Shown: piece by piece, positions 9,468-17,142 of the stretch
How positions within the stretch are numbered: position 1 is the stretch's first letter
Layout of the letters: each line of letters starts with the position of its first letter
NCBI GenBank assembly: GCA_026708185.1
Contig: JAPOVK010000045.1
Span: forward strand, 1-64,000
Direction: 5' to 3'
DNA from: Gammaproteobacteria bacterium
GTDB lineage: Bacteria > Pseudomonadota > Gammaproteobacteria > Pseudomonadales > Azotimanducaceae
Length of the DNA stretch: 64,000 nt
Program-made: the position numbers and the translations under genes
Notes under the pieces: generated by a model
Told to the model about the DNA's origin: nothing
What the model saw: the letters and a program-made list of their open reading frames with translations, nothing else
The model's database searches: none

Positions 9468-10793
9468 ATGAGCGAAACAGAGAACACGAACGTCTGGAGC
9501 CGAATCATCGGCATCCCGCTGCATTGGCAGATCGCCATTGCGCTGGCATTGGCAGCCTTGGTCGCCGCGCTTGCGAGCGAGACGAGCACGCTGTTCACGA
9601 TGCGCGTGGTGGATATCCTGGACTTCTTCGGCGGCCTGTTCCTGAATGCGCTGAAGATGGTCGTCGTGCCGCTCATCGTGTCGTCGATCATCGTGGGCGT
9701 GCGCAACATGGCGAGCCAGGATTCCTTCGGCCGCGTCGGCGGCAAGACCGTCGGCTTGTACATCGTCACCGGGATTGCAGCGGTCGCCACCGGCTTGATC
9801 CTGGTGAACATCCTGGGGCCCGGCACCGGCGAGTCCGCCAAGGCGTTGACGGCTGCGCTGCCGGACGCGTCGCAGGTGCTGAGCAAGGTCGAGGGCCGCG
9901 GCACCGGCGACCTGATCCAGGTGATCTCGCGGGCGATTCCGCCGAATGTCATCGAGGCGGCGGCGAACACCGAGTTGCTAGCACTGATCTTCGTCAGCGT
10001 CGTGTTCGGTTACTTCATGTCGCGCATGAACAGCGAAGCGGGCGACACGTTGCAGAGCTTCTGGACCGGCGTGCACGACGTGATGATCGCGATCACCATG
10101 TGGATCATGCGTTTCGCCCCGATCGGCGTCTTCGCGCTGGTGGGCAAGACGTTCATCCTGTCCGGGTTCCAGGCGCTCGAGTCCCTCGGCCTCTTCTTTG
10201 TCACCGTGCTGGCGGCCCTGGCGTTCCACTTCTTCATCACGCTGCCCCTGTTGCTGCGGTTCATCGGTGGCGTCAATCCGTTCGCCTACTACGGCCGGAT
10301 CGTCCCGGCGCAGTTGACGGCGTTCTCCACGTCGTCCTCCTCTGCGACGCTGCCGGTGACGCTGAACAGCGCCCAGAAGGCGGGCATATCCAACCGCACC
10401 ACCAGCTTCGTGCTGCCGCTCGGCGCCACGGTGAACATGGATGGGACGGCCTTGTACGAATGCGTCGTGGTGATCTTTATCGCGCAGATCTATGGCTTCG
10501 ACCTAGGCCTCTCCGGGCAGATCACGGTCGTGACCTTGGCCTTGCTGACCTCGATCGGCGTCGCGGGCATTCCGTCGGCGAGCCTCGTCGCCATCGCATT
10601 GATCCTGCCGGCCGTGGGCTTGCCGGTGGAAGCCATAGCGCTCGTGCTGGTCGTCGACCGCGTACTCGACATGTGCCGGACCTCGGTGAACGTCACCAGC
10701 GACCTCTCGGTGACGGCGATGGTGGCGCGTAGCGAGGGCGAGGAACTGCCCGATATACGGTCCCGCGGGACACCCGCTGCGGAGGCAGCCTAA
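9468..10793 (+). CDS. Dicarboxylate/amino acid:cation symporter (DAACS)
   Basis: An inner-membrane symporter that uses sodium or protons to import dicarboxylates or acidic amino acids. The 441-residue protein has about eight membrane segments and the family signatures: the serine-rich hairpin FSTSSSSATLP, LGATVNMDGTALYE, the second hairpin region GVAGIPSAS, and VDRVLDMCRTSVNV with the substrate-binding aspartate and arginine. A strong ribosome site (AGGGGAG) precedes the ATG. It starts 20 nt after the rubredoxin stop and may be co-transcribed with it. The exact substrate cannot be told. Confidence 0.93.
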   Translation: MSETENTNVWSRIIGIPLHWQIAIALALAALVAALASETSTLFTMRVVDILDFFGGLFLNALKMVVVPLIVSSIIVGVRNMASQDSFGRVGGKTVGLYIVTGIAAVATGLILVNILGPGTGESAKALTAALPDASQVLSKVEGRGTGDLIQVISRAIPPNVIEAAANTELLALIFVSVVFGYFMSRMNSEAGDTLQSFWTGVHDVMIAITMWIMRFAPIGVFALVGKTFILSGFQALESLGLFFVTVLAALAFHFFITLPLLLRFIGGVNPFAYYGRIVPAQLTAFSTSSSSATLPVTLNSAQKAGISNRTTSFVLPLGATVNMDGTALYECVVVIFIAQIYGFDLGLSGQITVVTLALLTSIGVAGIPSASLVAIALILPAVGLPVEAIALVLVVDRVLDMCRTSVNVTSDLSVTAMVARSEGEELPDIRSRGTPAAEAA

Positions 10794-10796
10794 CGC

Positions 10797-10892
10797 TTGA
10801 GAGCGCCGAAGGTTGACGTTTGCGTCAAATTTCCTCCGCCGGCCCGGAGAATGCAGAGCATTCTCGATCGCGTTGCCGCTAGGCAACGCGCC
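10797..10892 (+). repeat. Structured repeat, family 1, copy A
   Basis: A 96-nt element that starts with TTGAGAGCGC, 3 nt after the symporter stop, and ends 6 nt before the ubiA start. It holds three hairpins: TTGACG/CGTCAA (10813-10828), GAGAATGC/GCATTCTC (10847-10865) and CGCGTTGCC/GGCAACGCG (10870-10890). It aligns end to end with 20799-20892, sharing the start, the CTCGATCGCG linker and the hairpin layout with compensated stem differences. It has a REP/BIME-like architecture. It may act as a terminator, an mRNA-end stabiliser or a ubiA leader structure. Confidence 0.8.
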
Positions 10893-10898
10893 TAGGGC

Positions 10899-11816
10899 TT
10901 GAGCGGGCTCGACGGGCGGCCGAGCGACGCGCCCGTGGGCGCGCAATCGTTCGGGCGCACGTTGGGTCCGTATCTTCGGCTGATGCGGATCGACCGACCG
11001 GTCGGCACGCTCCTGCTGCTCTGGCCGACGCTGGCCGCCCTGTGGCTTGCCGCACAGGGCGTGCCGCCGGTTGGGATCCTCGCGGCTTTCGTCGTCGGCA
11101 CCTTCCTTGCGCGGAGCGCCGGGTGCGTGATCAACGACATCGCCGACCGGAATCTCGATGCCCACGTGGCGCGGACGCGCGACCGGCCGCTGGCCACGGG
11201 GGAGGTGTCGCTTACCGGCGCTCTCGTCCTGTTGGCGATCCTCGCCGTGGCTTGTCTTGCCATCGTGTTGACGCTCAACGGCCTGGCGCAGACTCTGGCC
11301 TTGGGCGGTGCCCTGGTAGCGGCCGTCTACCCGTTCCTCAAGCGTTGGACGCATTGGCCGCAAGCCGCGCTTGGCGTCGCGTTCAGTTGGGGTATCCCAA
11401 TGGCCTTTGCGGCTGTGAACGGTGCGGTGAGCGGTGCCGCGTGGCTGCTGTTCGCGGCGAGCCTGGTCTGGATCGTCGCCTACGACACCATCTACGCGAT
11501 GGTGGATCGGGACGACGATTTGAGGGTCGGGATCAAGTCCACGGCGATCCTGTTCGGCCGCGGGGATCGGCTGATCGTGGGGGCGCTGCAACTGGTGGTG
11601 TTGGCTCTGCTGCTTGGCCTCGGCGCCGTCTTGGCGCTCGCCCCGGCTTACTACCTGGCGGTGGCCGTGATCGGCGGCCTGTTCGCCTACCAGCAGTGGC
11701 TGATCCGGCGGCGTGAGCGCGAACCCTGTTTTCGGGCGTTCGGCAACAACGTCTGGGTCGGCTTCGCGCTGTTCGCCGGAACGGTCGTCCACGGCCTCGG
11801 ACTCGGCGCACCATGA
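10899..11816 (+). CDS. ubiA: 4-hydroxybenzoate polyprenyltransferase UbiA
   Basis: Attaches the polyprenyl tail to 4-hydroxybenzoate in ubiquinone synthesis, in the inner membrane. Both aspartate-rich metal-diphosphate motifs are present: NDIADRNLD (residues 79-87) and the DTIYAMVDRDDD region (about 196-207). About eight membrane segments are visible. Start choice is uncertain: TTG at 10899 gives 305 residues, and GTG at 10935 is an alternative. The gene follows a structured repeat directly. Its ATGA end overlaps the next gene, a TRAP permease, which is an unusual partner. Confidence 0.95.
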   Translation: MSGLDGRPSDAPVGAQSFGRTLGPYLRLMRIDRPVGTLLLLWPTLAALWLAAQGVPPVGILAAFVVGTFLARSAGCVINDIADRNLDAHVARTRDRPLATGEVSLTGALVLLAILAVACLAIVLTLNGLAQTLALGGALVAAVYPFLKRWTHWPQAALGVAFSWGIPMAFAAVNGAVSGAAWLLFAASLVWIVAYDTIYAMVDRDDDLRVGIKSTAILFGRGDRLIVGALQLVVLALLLGLGAVLALAPAYYLAVAVIGGLFAYQQWLIRRREREPCFRAFGNNVWVGFALFAGTVVHGLGLGAP

Positions 11817-12301
11817 TCGACCGCGTCGTGGATTCCCTCGGCCGTACCGTCGCATGGCTAAACCTGGGAATGGTCGGCGTGACCTGCGTCGTCGTGGTGC
11901 TGCGCTATGCGTTCGACACCGGGGCGATCTTCCTGCAGGAAAGCGTGGTCTACATGCACGGCGCGGCGTTTCTGTGCGGTCTCGCCTACGCGCTGCAGCA
12001 CGATGCCCACGTCCGCGTCGACCTCCTCTACTCGCGCATGCCGGCGATGCGCAAGGCGACGGTCAACCTGGTCGGCCACGTGCTCCTGCTCATGCCGCTG
12101 TGCGCCACCATCGTGATCGTGAGTTGGCCCTACGCTGCCGAGTCGTGGGCCGTACTCGAAAGATCGCCGGAGGTCGCCGGCATACCGGCCGTCTTCCTGT
12201 TGAAGACCCTCATCCCGGTATCGGCTCTCCTGTTGCTGCTGCAGGCTGCGTCGTTGGCCTTTGGCGAAGCGTTGACGTTGTGGAGGGGCCGACGTGGTTG
12301 A
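11813..12301 (+). CDS. dctQ: TRAP transporter small permease (DctQ type)
   Basis: The small membrane subunit of a tripartite ATP-independent periplasmic transporter. The 162 residues contain four predicted membrane helices. The LQESVVYMHGAAFLCGLAYA and HDAHVRVDLLY segments are typical of the DctQ class that pairs with keto-acid or mannitol/chloroaromatic-type systems. The start overlaps ubiA by 4 nt (ATGA) and the end overlaps dctM by 8 nt. No binding-protein gene is adjacent. Confidence 0.9.
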   Translation: MIDRVVDSLGRTVAWLNLGMVGVTCVVVVLRYAFDTGAIFLQESVVYMHGAAFLCGLAYALQHDAHVRVDLLYSRMPAMRKATVNLVGHVLLLMPLCATIVIVSWPYAAESWAVLERSPEVAGIPAVFLLKTLIPVSALLLLLQAASLAFGEALTLWRGRRG

Positions 12302-13664
12302 ATTCCTCCCGCTCGTCCTTTTCGCCGCGGTTTTCGTGGCGCTTCTGGCCGGCTATGCGGTTGCGCCGACGCTGGCCGGCGTCGCGCTGCTGTTCGCCTT
12401 CGCCGGTGCCGCGTTCGGCGTCTTCGACTTGTCGGACCTCGGCTTCCTGCCGTCGCGGCTCTACGGGATCGTCACCAACCAGACGCTGATCGCGGTGCCC
12501 CTGTTCGTGCTCATGGGAGTGACGCTCGAGCGTACGCGGATCGCGGCGACCCTGCTCGAGAGTCTCTCGATGCTGATGGGCCGCCTGGCGGGCGGGCTCG
12601 GCATGGCGGTCACGGTCGTCGGGATGCTGCTCGCGGCCAGCACGGGCATCGTGGGGGCGACCGTGGTGACCATGGGTCTCCTGGCGCTCCCGACGATGCT
12701 CCGCCACGGCTACGACGCGCGCCTCGCCGCCGGCACGATCTGCGCGACCGGGACGCTCGGCCAGATCATCCCGCCCTCGATCGCGCTCGTGCTCTTGGGC
12801 GACGTGCTGTCGAGCGCCTACAGCGAGGCCCAGCTCAGTCAAGGCGTGTTCTCGCCGAAGACAGTCTCGGTCGGGGACCTGTTCGCGGGTTCGCTCCTTC
12901 CCGGCCTCGTCCTGGTTGGCCTTTACCTCGCCTACATCGCGACCGTCGCCTTGCTGAAGCCCGAACGCGCGCCCGGGCGCAGCGACGCGCGCCCGGGCGA
13001 CGGCGTCCTGCCGCAACTGCTCAAGGGGCTGGCGCCGCCGATGCTGTTGATCGTTGCGGTTCTCGGCTCGATCCTCGCCGGATACGCGACGCCGACGGAG
13101 GCCGCTGGCGTCGGGGCGCTGGGCGCCGTGTTGCTGGCCGTCGCCTACCGGTCGCTCAGCTTTCCCGTGGTCAAGGACATCTGCCGCTCGACGTTGAAGA
13201 CTACGGCCATGGTGTTCTTCATCCTGATCGGCGCGTCGGTCTTCTCGCTGGTGTTCCGAGGCTACGGCGGGGACGACCTCGTCCAAGGCCTTTTCGAGGA
13301 CATGCCCGGCGGCGTATGGGGCGCGACGGCAATCGTGATGGTGGTGATCTTCGTGCTCGGCTTCATCCTGGACTTCGTGGAGATCACCTACGTCGTGGTG
13401 CCGATCGTCGCGCCGGTGCTGCTGGCGATGGGTTTGGACCCGGTTTGGCTCGGCGTGCTGATCGCGGTCAATCTGCAGACCTCGTTCCTGACGCCGCCAT
13501 TCGGCTTCGCCTTGTTCTATCTGCGCGGCGTCGCGCCGCCGCAGGTGGCGACGCTCGACATCTACCGGGGTGTGGTTCCCTTCGTCGCGTTGCAGATCGT
13601 GCTCATGGCGGTACTGGTCCTAGCGCCCCAGTTGGCCACCTGGTTGCCTAGCGTATTGTACTGA
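12294..13664 (+). CDS. dctM: TRAP transporter large permease (DctM type)
   Basis: The large transport subunit, with about 12 membrane segments over 456 residues. Typical features are VPLFVLMGVTLERT, the GxIIPPS-like segment GQIIPPSIALVLLG, GYATPTEAAGVGALGA, and the C-terminal LQTSFLTPPFGFALFYLRGVAPP. It starts with GTG at 12294 and is coupled to dctQ. A likely DctP-type binding protein of the matching class is encoded separately at 38001-39113 on the other strand. Confidence 0.93.
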   Translation: MVEFLPLVLFAAVFVALLAGYAVAPTLAGVALLFAFAGAAFGVFDLSDLGFLPSRLYGIVTNQTLIAVPLFVLMGVTLERTRIAATLLESLSMLMGRLAGGLGMAVTVVGMLLAASTGIVGATVVTMGLLALPTMLRHGYDARLAAGTICATGTLGQIIPPSIALVLLGDVLSSAYSEAQLSQGVFSPKTVSVGDLFAGSLLPGLVLVGLYLAYIATVALLKPERAPGRSDARPGDGVLPQLLKGLAPPMLLIVAVLGSILAGYATPTEAAGVGALGAVLLAVAYRSLSFPVVKDICRSTLKTTAMVFFILIGASVFSLVFRGYGGDDLVQGLFEDMPGGVWGATAIVMVVIFVLGFILDFVEITYVVVPIVAPVLLAMGLDPVWLGVLIAVNLQTSFLTPPFGFALFYLRGVAPPQVATLDIYRGVVPFVALQIVLMAVLVLAPQLATWLPSVLY

Positions 13665-13683
13665 AACCGGTATAGACATATTT

Positions 13684-13710
13684 ATGCATCATCGGTATGT
13701 TTTGATGCAT
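13684..13710 (+). promoter_or_regulatory. Inverted-repeat operator at the vapB start
   Basis: A perfect 8-bp inverted repeat, ATGCATCA (13684-13691) and TGATGCAT (13703-13710), with an 11-nt spacer. Its right arm overlaps the antitoxin start codon at 13709. The flanks are AT-rich, unlike the surrounding genes. This is the expected position for a ribbon-helix-helix antitoxin to bind and repress its own operon. Binding is inferred. Confidence 0.65.
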
Positions 13711-13948
13711 GCGCACGACGATTCGACTGGACGACGCGCTGTTGCGTGATGCGAAGAGCTACGCTGCGGCTGCGGGCATGACCTTGACGGCCTTGATCGA
13801 GGAGTCTTTGCGAGCGCGCATGGCACGGACCGGCAGCGAACCGCGCAAGCGGGTCCGGCTGTTGACATCGGGTGCTGAGGGCATGCACGCCGGCATCGAC
13901 CTTGACAACGCATCCACCCTTGCCGACGCGCGGCAGACGATCCGGTGA
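13709..13948 (+). CDS. Ribbon-helix-helix antitoxin (VapB-like)
   Basis: A 79-residue DNA-binding antitoxin. The N-terminal MRTTIRLDDALLRDAKSYAA is a ribbon-helix-helix beta strand and first helix, followed by GMTLTALIEESLRARMA. The C-terminal tail would bind and block the toxin. It overlaps the following PIN-domain gene by 4 nt (GTGA), the normal antitoxin-toxin coupling. It is likely autoregulated through the inverted repeat across its start. Confidence 0.88.
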   Translation: MRTTIRLDDALLRDAKSYAAAAGMTLTALIEESLRARMARTGSEPRKRVRLLTSGAEGMHAGIDLDNASTLADARQTIR

Positions 13949-14376
13949 TCCTGCCCGATGTCGACATTCTCGTCGCCGCGCACCGCCGCGACATGCCGGA
14001 TCACGAGGCGGTGCGCAATTGGCTCGAGGCCGCCATCAACGCGGACGCCGCATTCGGCCTCAGCGAGCTCGTCGTTGGCCGCTTCCTCATGCTCGTCACG
14101 AACGCCCACGTATTCCGAAGGCCGACGTCGCTCGCGGAAGCGATGGTCTTCGCCAGCCAACTCCGCGACCAGCCCAATCGGGTTGCCGTAGCACCGGGCT
14201 CCCGGCATTGGGAGATTTTCGCGAAGCTCTGCGCATCGACGGGTGCGACGGGCAACGTCGTGCGCGACGCCTACTTCGCCGCCCTCGCCATCGAGCACGG
14301 GTGCGAGTGGATCACCACCGACGCCAACTACAGCCGCTTCGCCGGCCTGGTCTGGCGGCACCCTCTCTCCCGGTGA
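13945..14376 (+). CDS. PIN-domain ribonuclease toxin (VapC-like)
   Basis: A 143-residue PIN-domain toxin, probably a site-specific RNase that acts on tRNA or rRNA. Acidic residues expected for metal binding are visible: LPDVDILVAAHRRD at the N-terminus, LSELVVGRF in the middle, and NVVRDAYFAALAIEHG with WITTDANYSRF at the C-terminus. The GTG start lies inside the antitoxin stop. The substrate is not predictable from the sequence. Confidence 0.9.
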   Translation: MILPDVDILVAAHRRDMPDHEAVRNWLEAAINADAAFGLSELVVGRFLMLVTNAHVFRRPTSLAEAMVFASQLRDQPNRVAVAPGSRHWEIFAKLCASTGATGNVVRDAYFAALAIEHGCEWITTDANYSRFAGLVWRHPLSR

Positions 14377-14401
14377 TGCCGTCGGACGGGCCGTGTAACC
14401 G

Positions 14402-16414
14402 CTAGGTCATCCGGTGCGCGGCTCTCACCGAATGGGGCAGGGCCGCGAGAACTTCCTGGAGATCCTCGACGAGCCACTCAAGGTGTTCGGCGTACGACCG
14501 CCACTTCCCGACGGCGTCGTAGTAGATGGGTTGACGCACCTGTTCCGAACTCGCCGTCCGGACCGCCCGCCGCGTCTCGAAGAAGCGCACGCAGCCCGGC
14601 TCGAATGACAGGCCGCAGTGGTCGAGTATGCGCCGCACCTGGCCTTCGAGGTCGGTGACCGTGTCCTCGTAGTGCACGGTCAGGACGCGGCCCGGGATGA
14701 CGTCGCGCCAGTGGGTCATTATGGCGTCGTAGTGCAGGTAGTAGTGGGCGAGATCCTCGAGGTCGTAGGTGAAGTTCTGACCCTTGGCGAACAACTGCTT
14801 GTAGCAGCCGAGGCAGCTGTCCAAGGGGTGCCGACGCGCATCGATGATCTTGGCGTTGGGCAGAATCAGGTGCAGCAGGCCGAGGAGCGGGAAGTTGTTC
14901 GGCATCTTGTCGGTGAAGAACGCGCGGTCGGTGAACCGATGGCGTGCCGCATCCTCGAGGTAGCGCTGACCGTACGCGTGCCAATCCCGGCCTTCGAGAT
15001 CGAGCACGGATTCCGGGAACTGCACATCGTCGCGCCGGAAGCGGCCGATCGATGTCGCGATCTGGCCGAGGATCGGCAACTCGGCGGTGCCTTCAACCTG
15101 GCTGTGGCTCGCGAGAATCTGTTCGACCAGGGTCGAGCCTGATCGGGGCAGACCCACGATGAGGATCGGGTCGGGCGCGCCGTGGCCCTTGTCGGCGTGT
15201 TGGACGAGGAAGTCGCGGTTGAAGACCTTGCGGATGTCCTCGTGGCGCTTCTCCAACTCCAGCGGATCGTGCTTCACCAACGGCCGCTGCAACCGGTTGC
15301 CGGCATCGTAGTGGGACCATGCGGCGTCGAAATCGCCCTTGTCCTCGTAGCCCTTGCCGAGCGCGAACGAGAAGTGGATGCGTTCGCTGTCGCTGAGGTC
15401 GCCGCGCGCAAGCTGGTCCTGCATAGCGCCGATCTCTTCGTCCTCGAAGCGGAACACCTTCAGGTTGGCCATGCTCCAGTACACCTCGCCGAAACGGGGC
15501 CGCTCGGCGATGGCGGCGCGATAGGCGGCGAGAGCGGCATCGTGGTCGCCGATGGTCTTCAGGGCATGGCCGTGGCTCATGTGCACGCCGGCGAGCCGGG
15601 GATTCAACTCCAGGGACTTGGCGTAAGCGGAAACGCTTGCTTCCTGCTGGCCGGCCTGAGCGTAGGCGTTGCCGGCGCCCGCCCAGGCCGCGGCGTTGTC
15701 CGGAGCGAGGGCGACGGCGTGCCGATACGCTTCGATGGCATCGTTGGGCTTGTTGTGGTCGAGCAGTACTAGGCCAAGGCTCAGCCAGGCCGCCGTGAAG
15801 TCCGGCGCTGTCGACGTCGCCCGGCGCAGCCAGGCCTCCGCGTCCCCCGGCTTCTTCTTCTCGCGCCAATACGCGATCGCGAGATGGCGCATGGCATCGA
15901 CGTTGTCGGGGTGGTCACGCAGGACACCGCGCAACACCTGTATGGCCTCGTCTGCGCGACCGGCGCGGAGATGGTCGGCACCCTCGGCAACGCGGCCCGC
16001 CGCCGGATCCCGATCGAAATAGGACTCGAAATGCCGATCCGCCTCGTCCCCCCGACCGGCGGCGGCAAGCGCTTGGCCGAGCTTTCGATGCGCGGACGGC
16101 ACGCGCGGATCGAGACGAATCGCCTTCTGGAACGCCGCGATCGCGTCCTCGTATCGGCCCTGCTGCGCGCGGACCTGGCCGAGGTCCTCGTAGAGCAGGG
16201 GAACGTCCGGCGCCAACGCGATCGCCTGATCGACTTGGGCGGCGGCCTCGTCGAGCCGGCCTTGCTTCGCCAAGGCCCGCCCGAGCAGGGACAGGTGCTG
16301 CACGCTGCCGGGATTCATCAGCAGGTAGTCGCGGCAGATCTCCTCGGTGCGCAAGGGGCGGTTCGCCTTCATGGCCGCGATCGCGTGCTGGATGCTGTCC
16401 GCGTGCGGCGCCAT
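14402..16414 (-). CDS. TPR-repeat sulfotransferase
   Basis: A 670-residue two-part protein. Residues about 1-370 are tandem TPR repeats, for example GRYEDAIAAFQKAIRLDPR and KPNDAIEAYRHAVALAPDN. Residues about 414-660 are a PAPS-dependent sulfotransferase domain. Its 5'-phosphosulfate loop GLPRSGSTLVEQIL is at 421-434, and a 3'-phosphate-site region is seen in RRHPLDSCLGCYKQLF. There is no signal peptide, so it is probably cytosolic. The TPR part suggests a protein or peptide acceptor, but this is inference. Its ATG overlaps the stop of the hydroxylase-like gene (TGATG), so the two are translationally coupled. Confidence 0.9.
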   Translation of the reverse strand: MAPHADSIQHAIAAMKANRPLRTEEICRDYLLMNPGSVQHLSLLGRALAKQGRLDEAAAQVDQAIALAPDVPLLYEDLGQVRAQQGRYEDAIAAFQKAIRLDPRVPSAHRKLGQALAAAGRGDEADRHFESYFDRDPAAGRVAEGADHLRAGRADEAIQVLRGVLRDHPDNVDAMRHLAIAYWREKKKPGDAEAWLRRATSTAPDFTAAWLSLGLVLLDHNKPNDAIEAYRHAVALAPDNAAAWAGAGNAYAQAGQQEASVSAYAKSLELNPRLAGVHMSHGHALKTIGDHDAALAAYRAAIAERPRFGEVYWSMANLKVFRFEDEEIGAMQDQLARGDLSDSERIHFSFALGKGYEDKGDFDAAWSHYDAGNRLQRPLVKHDPLELEKRHEDIRKVFNRDFLVQHADKGHGAPDPILIVGLPRSGSTLVEQILASHSQVEGTAELPILGQIATSIGRFRRDDVQFPESVLDLEGRDWHAYGQRYLEDAARHRFTDRAFFTDKMPNNFPLLGLLHLILPNAKIIDARRHPLDSCLGCYKQLFAKGQNFTYDLEDLAHYYLHYDAIMTHWRDVIPGRVLTVHYEDTVTDLEGQVRRILDHCGLSFEPGCVRFFETRRAVRTASSEQVRQPIYYDAVGKWRSYAEHLEWLVEDLQEVLAALPHSVRAAHRMT

Positions 16415-17082
16415 CAGCGGTCGGCGGCGGGTCGTGCCGCCAGTTGCGCGGGCGGCAGGTAGTCGAAGATGAAGTGCACGCGGCTGGTCTTGCCGTCGTT
16501 CATGACCGAGTGGGAGAGCTGGTTGTTGACTTCGAACGCGCGACCGGGCTCGAAGCGGTGGGGAACGCCGTCGATGAAGAACCTGACGCGAGGGTTGGTG
16601 ATCAACGGCACGTGAATGCGGTGACTGATCTTGAGCGACTCGTGCTCGTCGACGTGAGGCGAGATCCGGGCACCGGGGCGCAATCGTACCGCCATGGCGC
16701 GGATCACCGAACCACCTGGTTCGTAGTGACGTCCGATGATCTCGTCCATCACTGGTTCGGCGGTGTCGCCAAGCCGGTCCCAGCCGACGTCACGGGCGAT
16801 GACGAGATCTGGCCATCGGTCGAGGTCCACAAAGCACAGCACAATGGACTCGGTGCTTCGGTGGACGTTGAACGACTCCTGGCGGTACGTCTTCTCCGTC
16901 CATGCGGTCTCGTCGAGCTGCTGCACGGCATCGATCAGCTCGCGGCAAGCGAGCGATCCCAGGTCCCGTGTCCGGCTACCCGGGGTCGTTCGATGGCTTC
17001 CTTCGTCTCCGGTCATGGCATCGCCCCGCTGCGCGACAACCCCGGCGTCGTGGCATTGGTCGGCATTGTACGCGGTTGACAT
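16414..17082 (-). CDS. Aspartyl/asparaginyl beta-hydroxylase-like oxygenase
   Basis: A 2-oxoglutarate/Fe(II) oxygenase-like protein of about 222 residues from the start MSTAYNAD at 17082; MTGDEGSH at 17016 is an alternative. The double-stranded beta-helix is visible in VIRAMAVRLRPGARISPHVDEHESLK, with the iron-binding histidine and acidic residue in HVDEH. HRFEPGRAFEVNNQLSHSVMNDG supplies the distal histidine, and SRVHFIFDY closes the domain. The family hydroxylates Asp, Asn or His side chains. It is translated with the TPR-sulfotransferase and divergent from a TonB-dependent receptor. Confidence 0.85.
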   Translation of the reverse strand: MSTAYNADQCHDAGVVAQRGDAMTGDEGSHRTTPGSRTRDLGSLACRELIDAVQQLDETAWTEKTYRQESFNVHRSTESIVLCFVDLDRWPDLVIARDVGWDRLGDTAEPVMDEIIGRHYEPGGSVIRAMAVRLRPGARISPHVDEHESLKISHRIHVPLITNPRVRFFIDGVPHRFEPGRAFEVNNQLSHSVMNDGKTSRVHFIFDYLPPAQLAARPAADR

Positions 17083-17142
17083 CCCGGGGCCTTCGCCGCC
17101 TAATGGGACAGGCGACCAGTCTCGGGGAGGGAGGGGAGTCCG

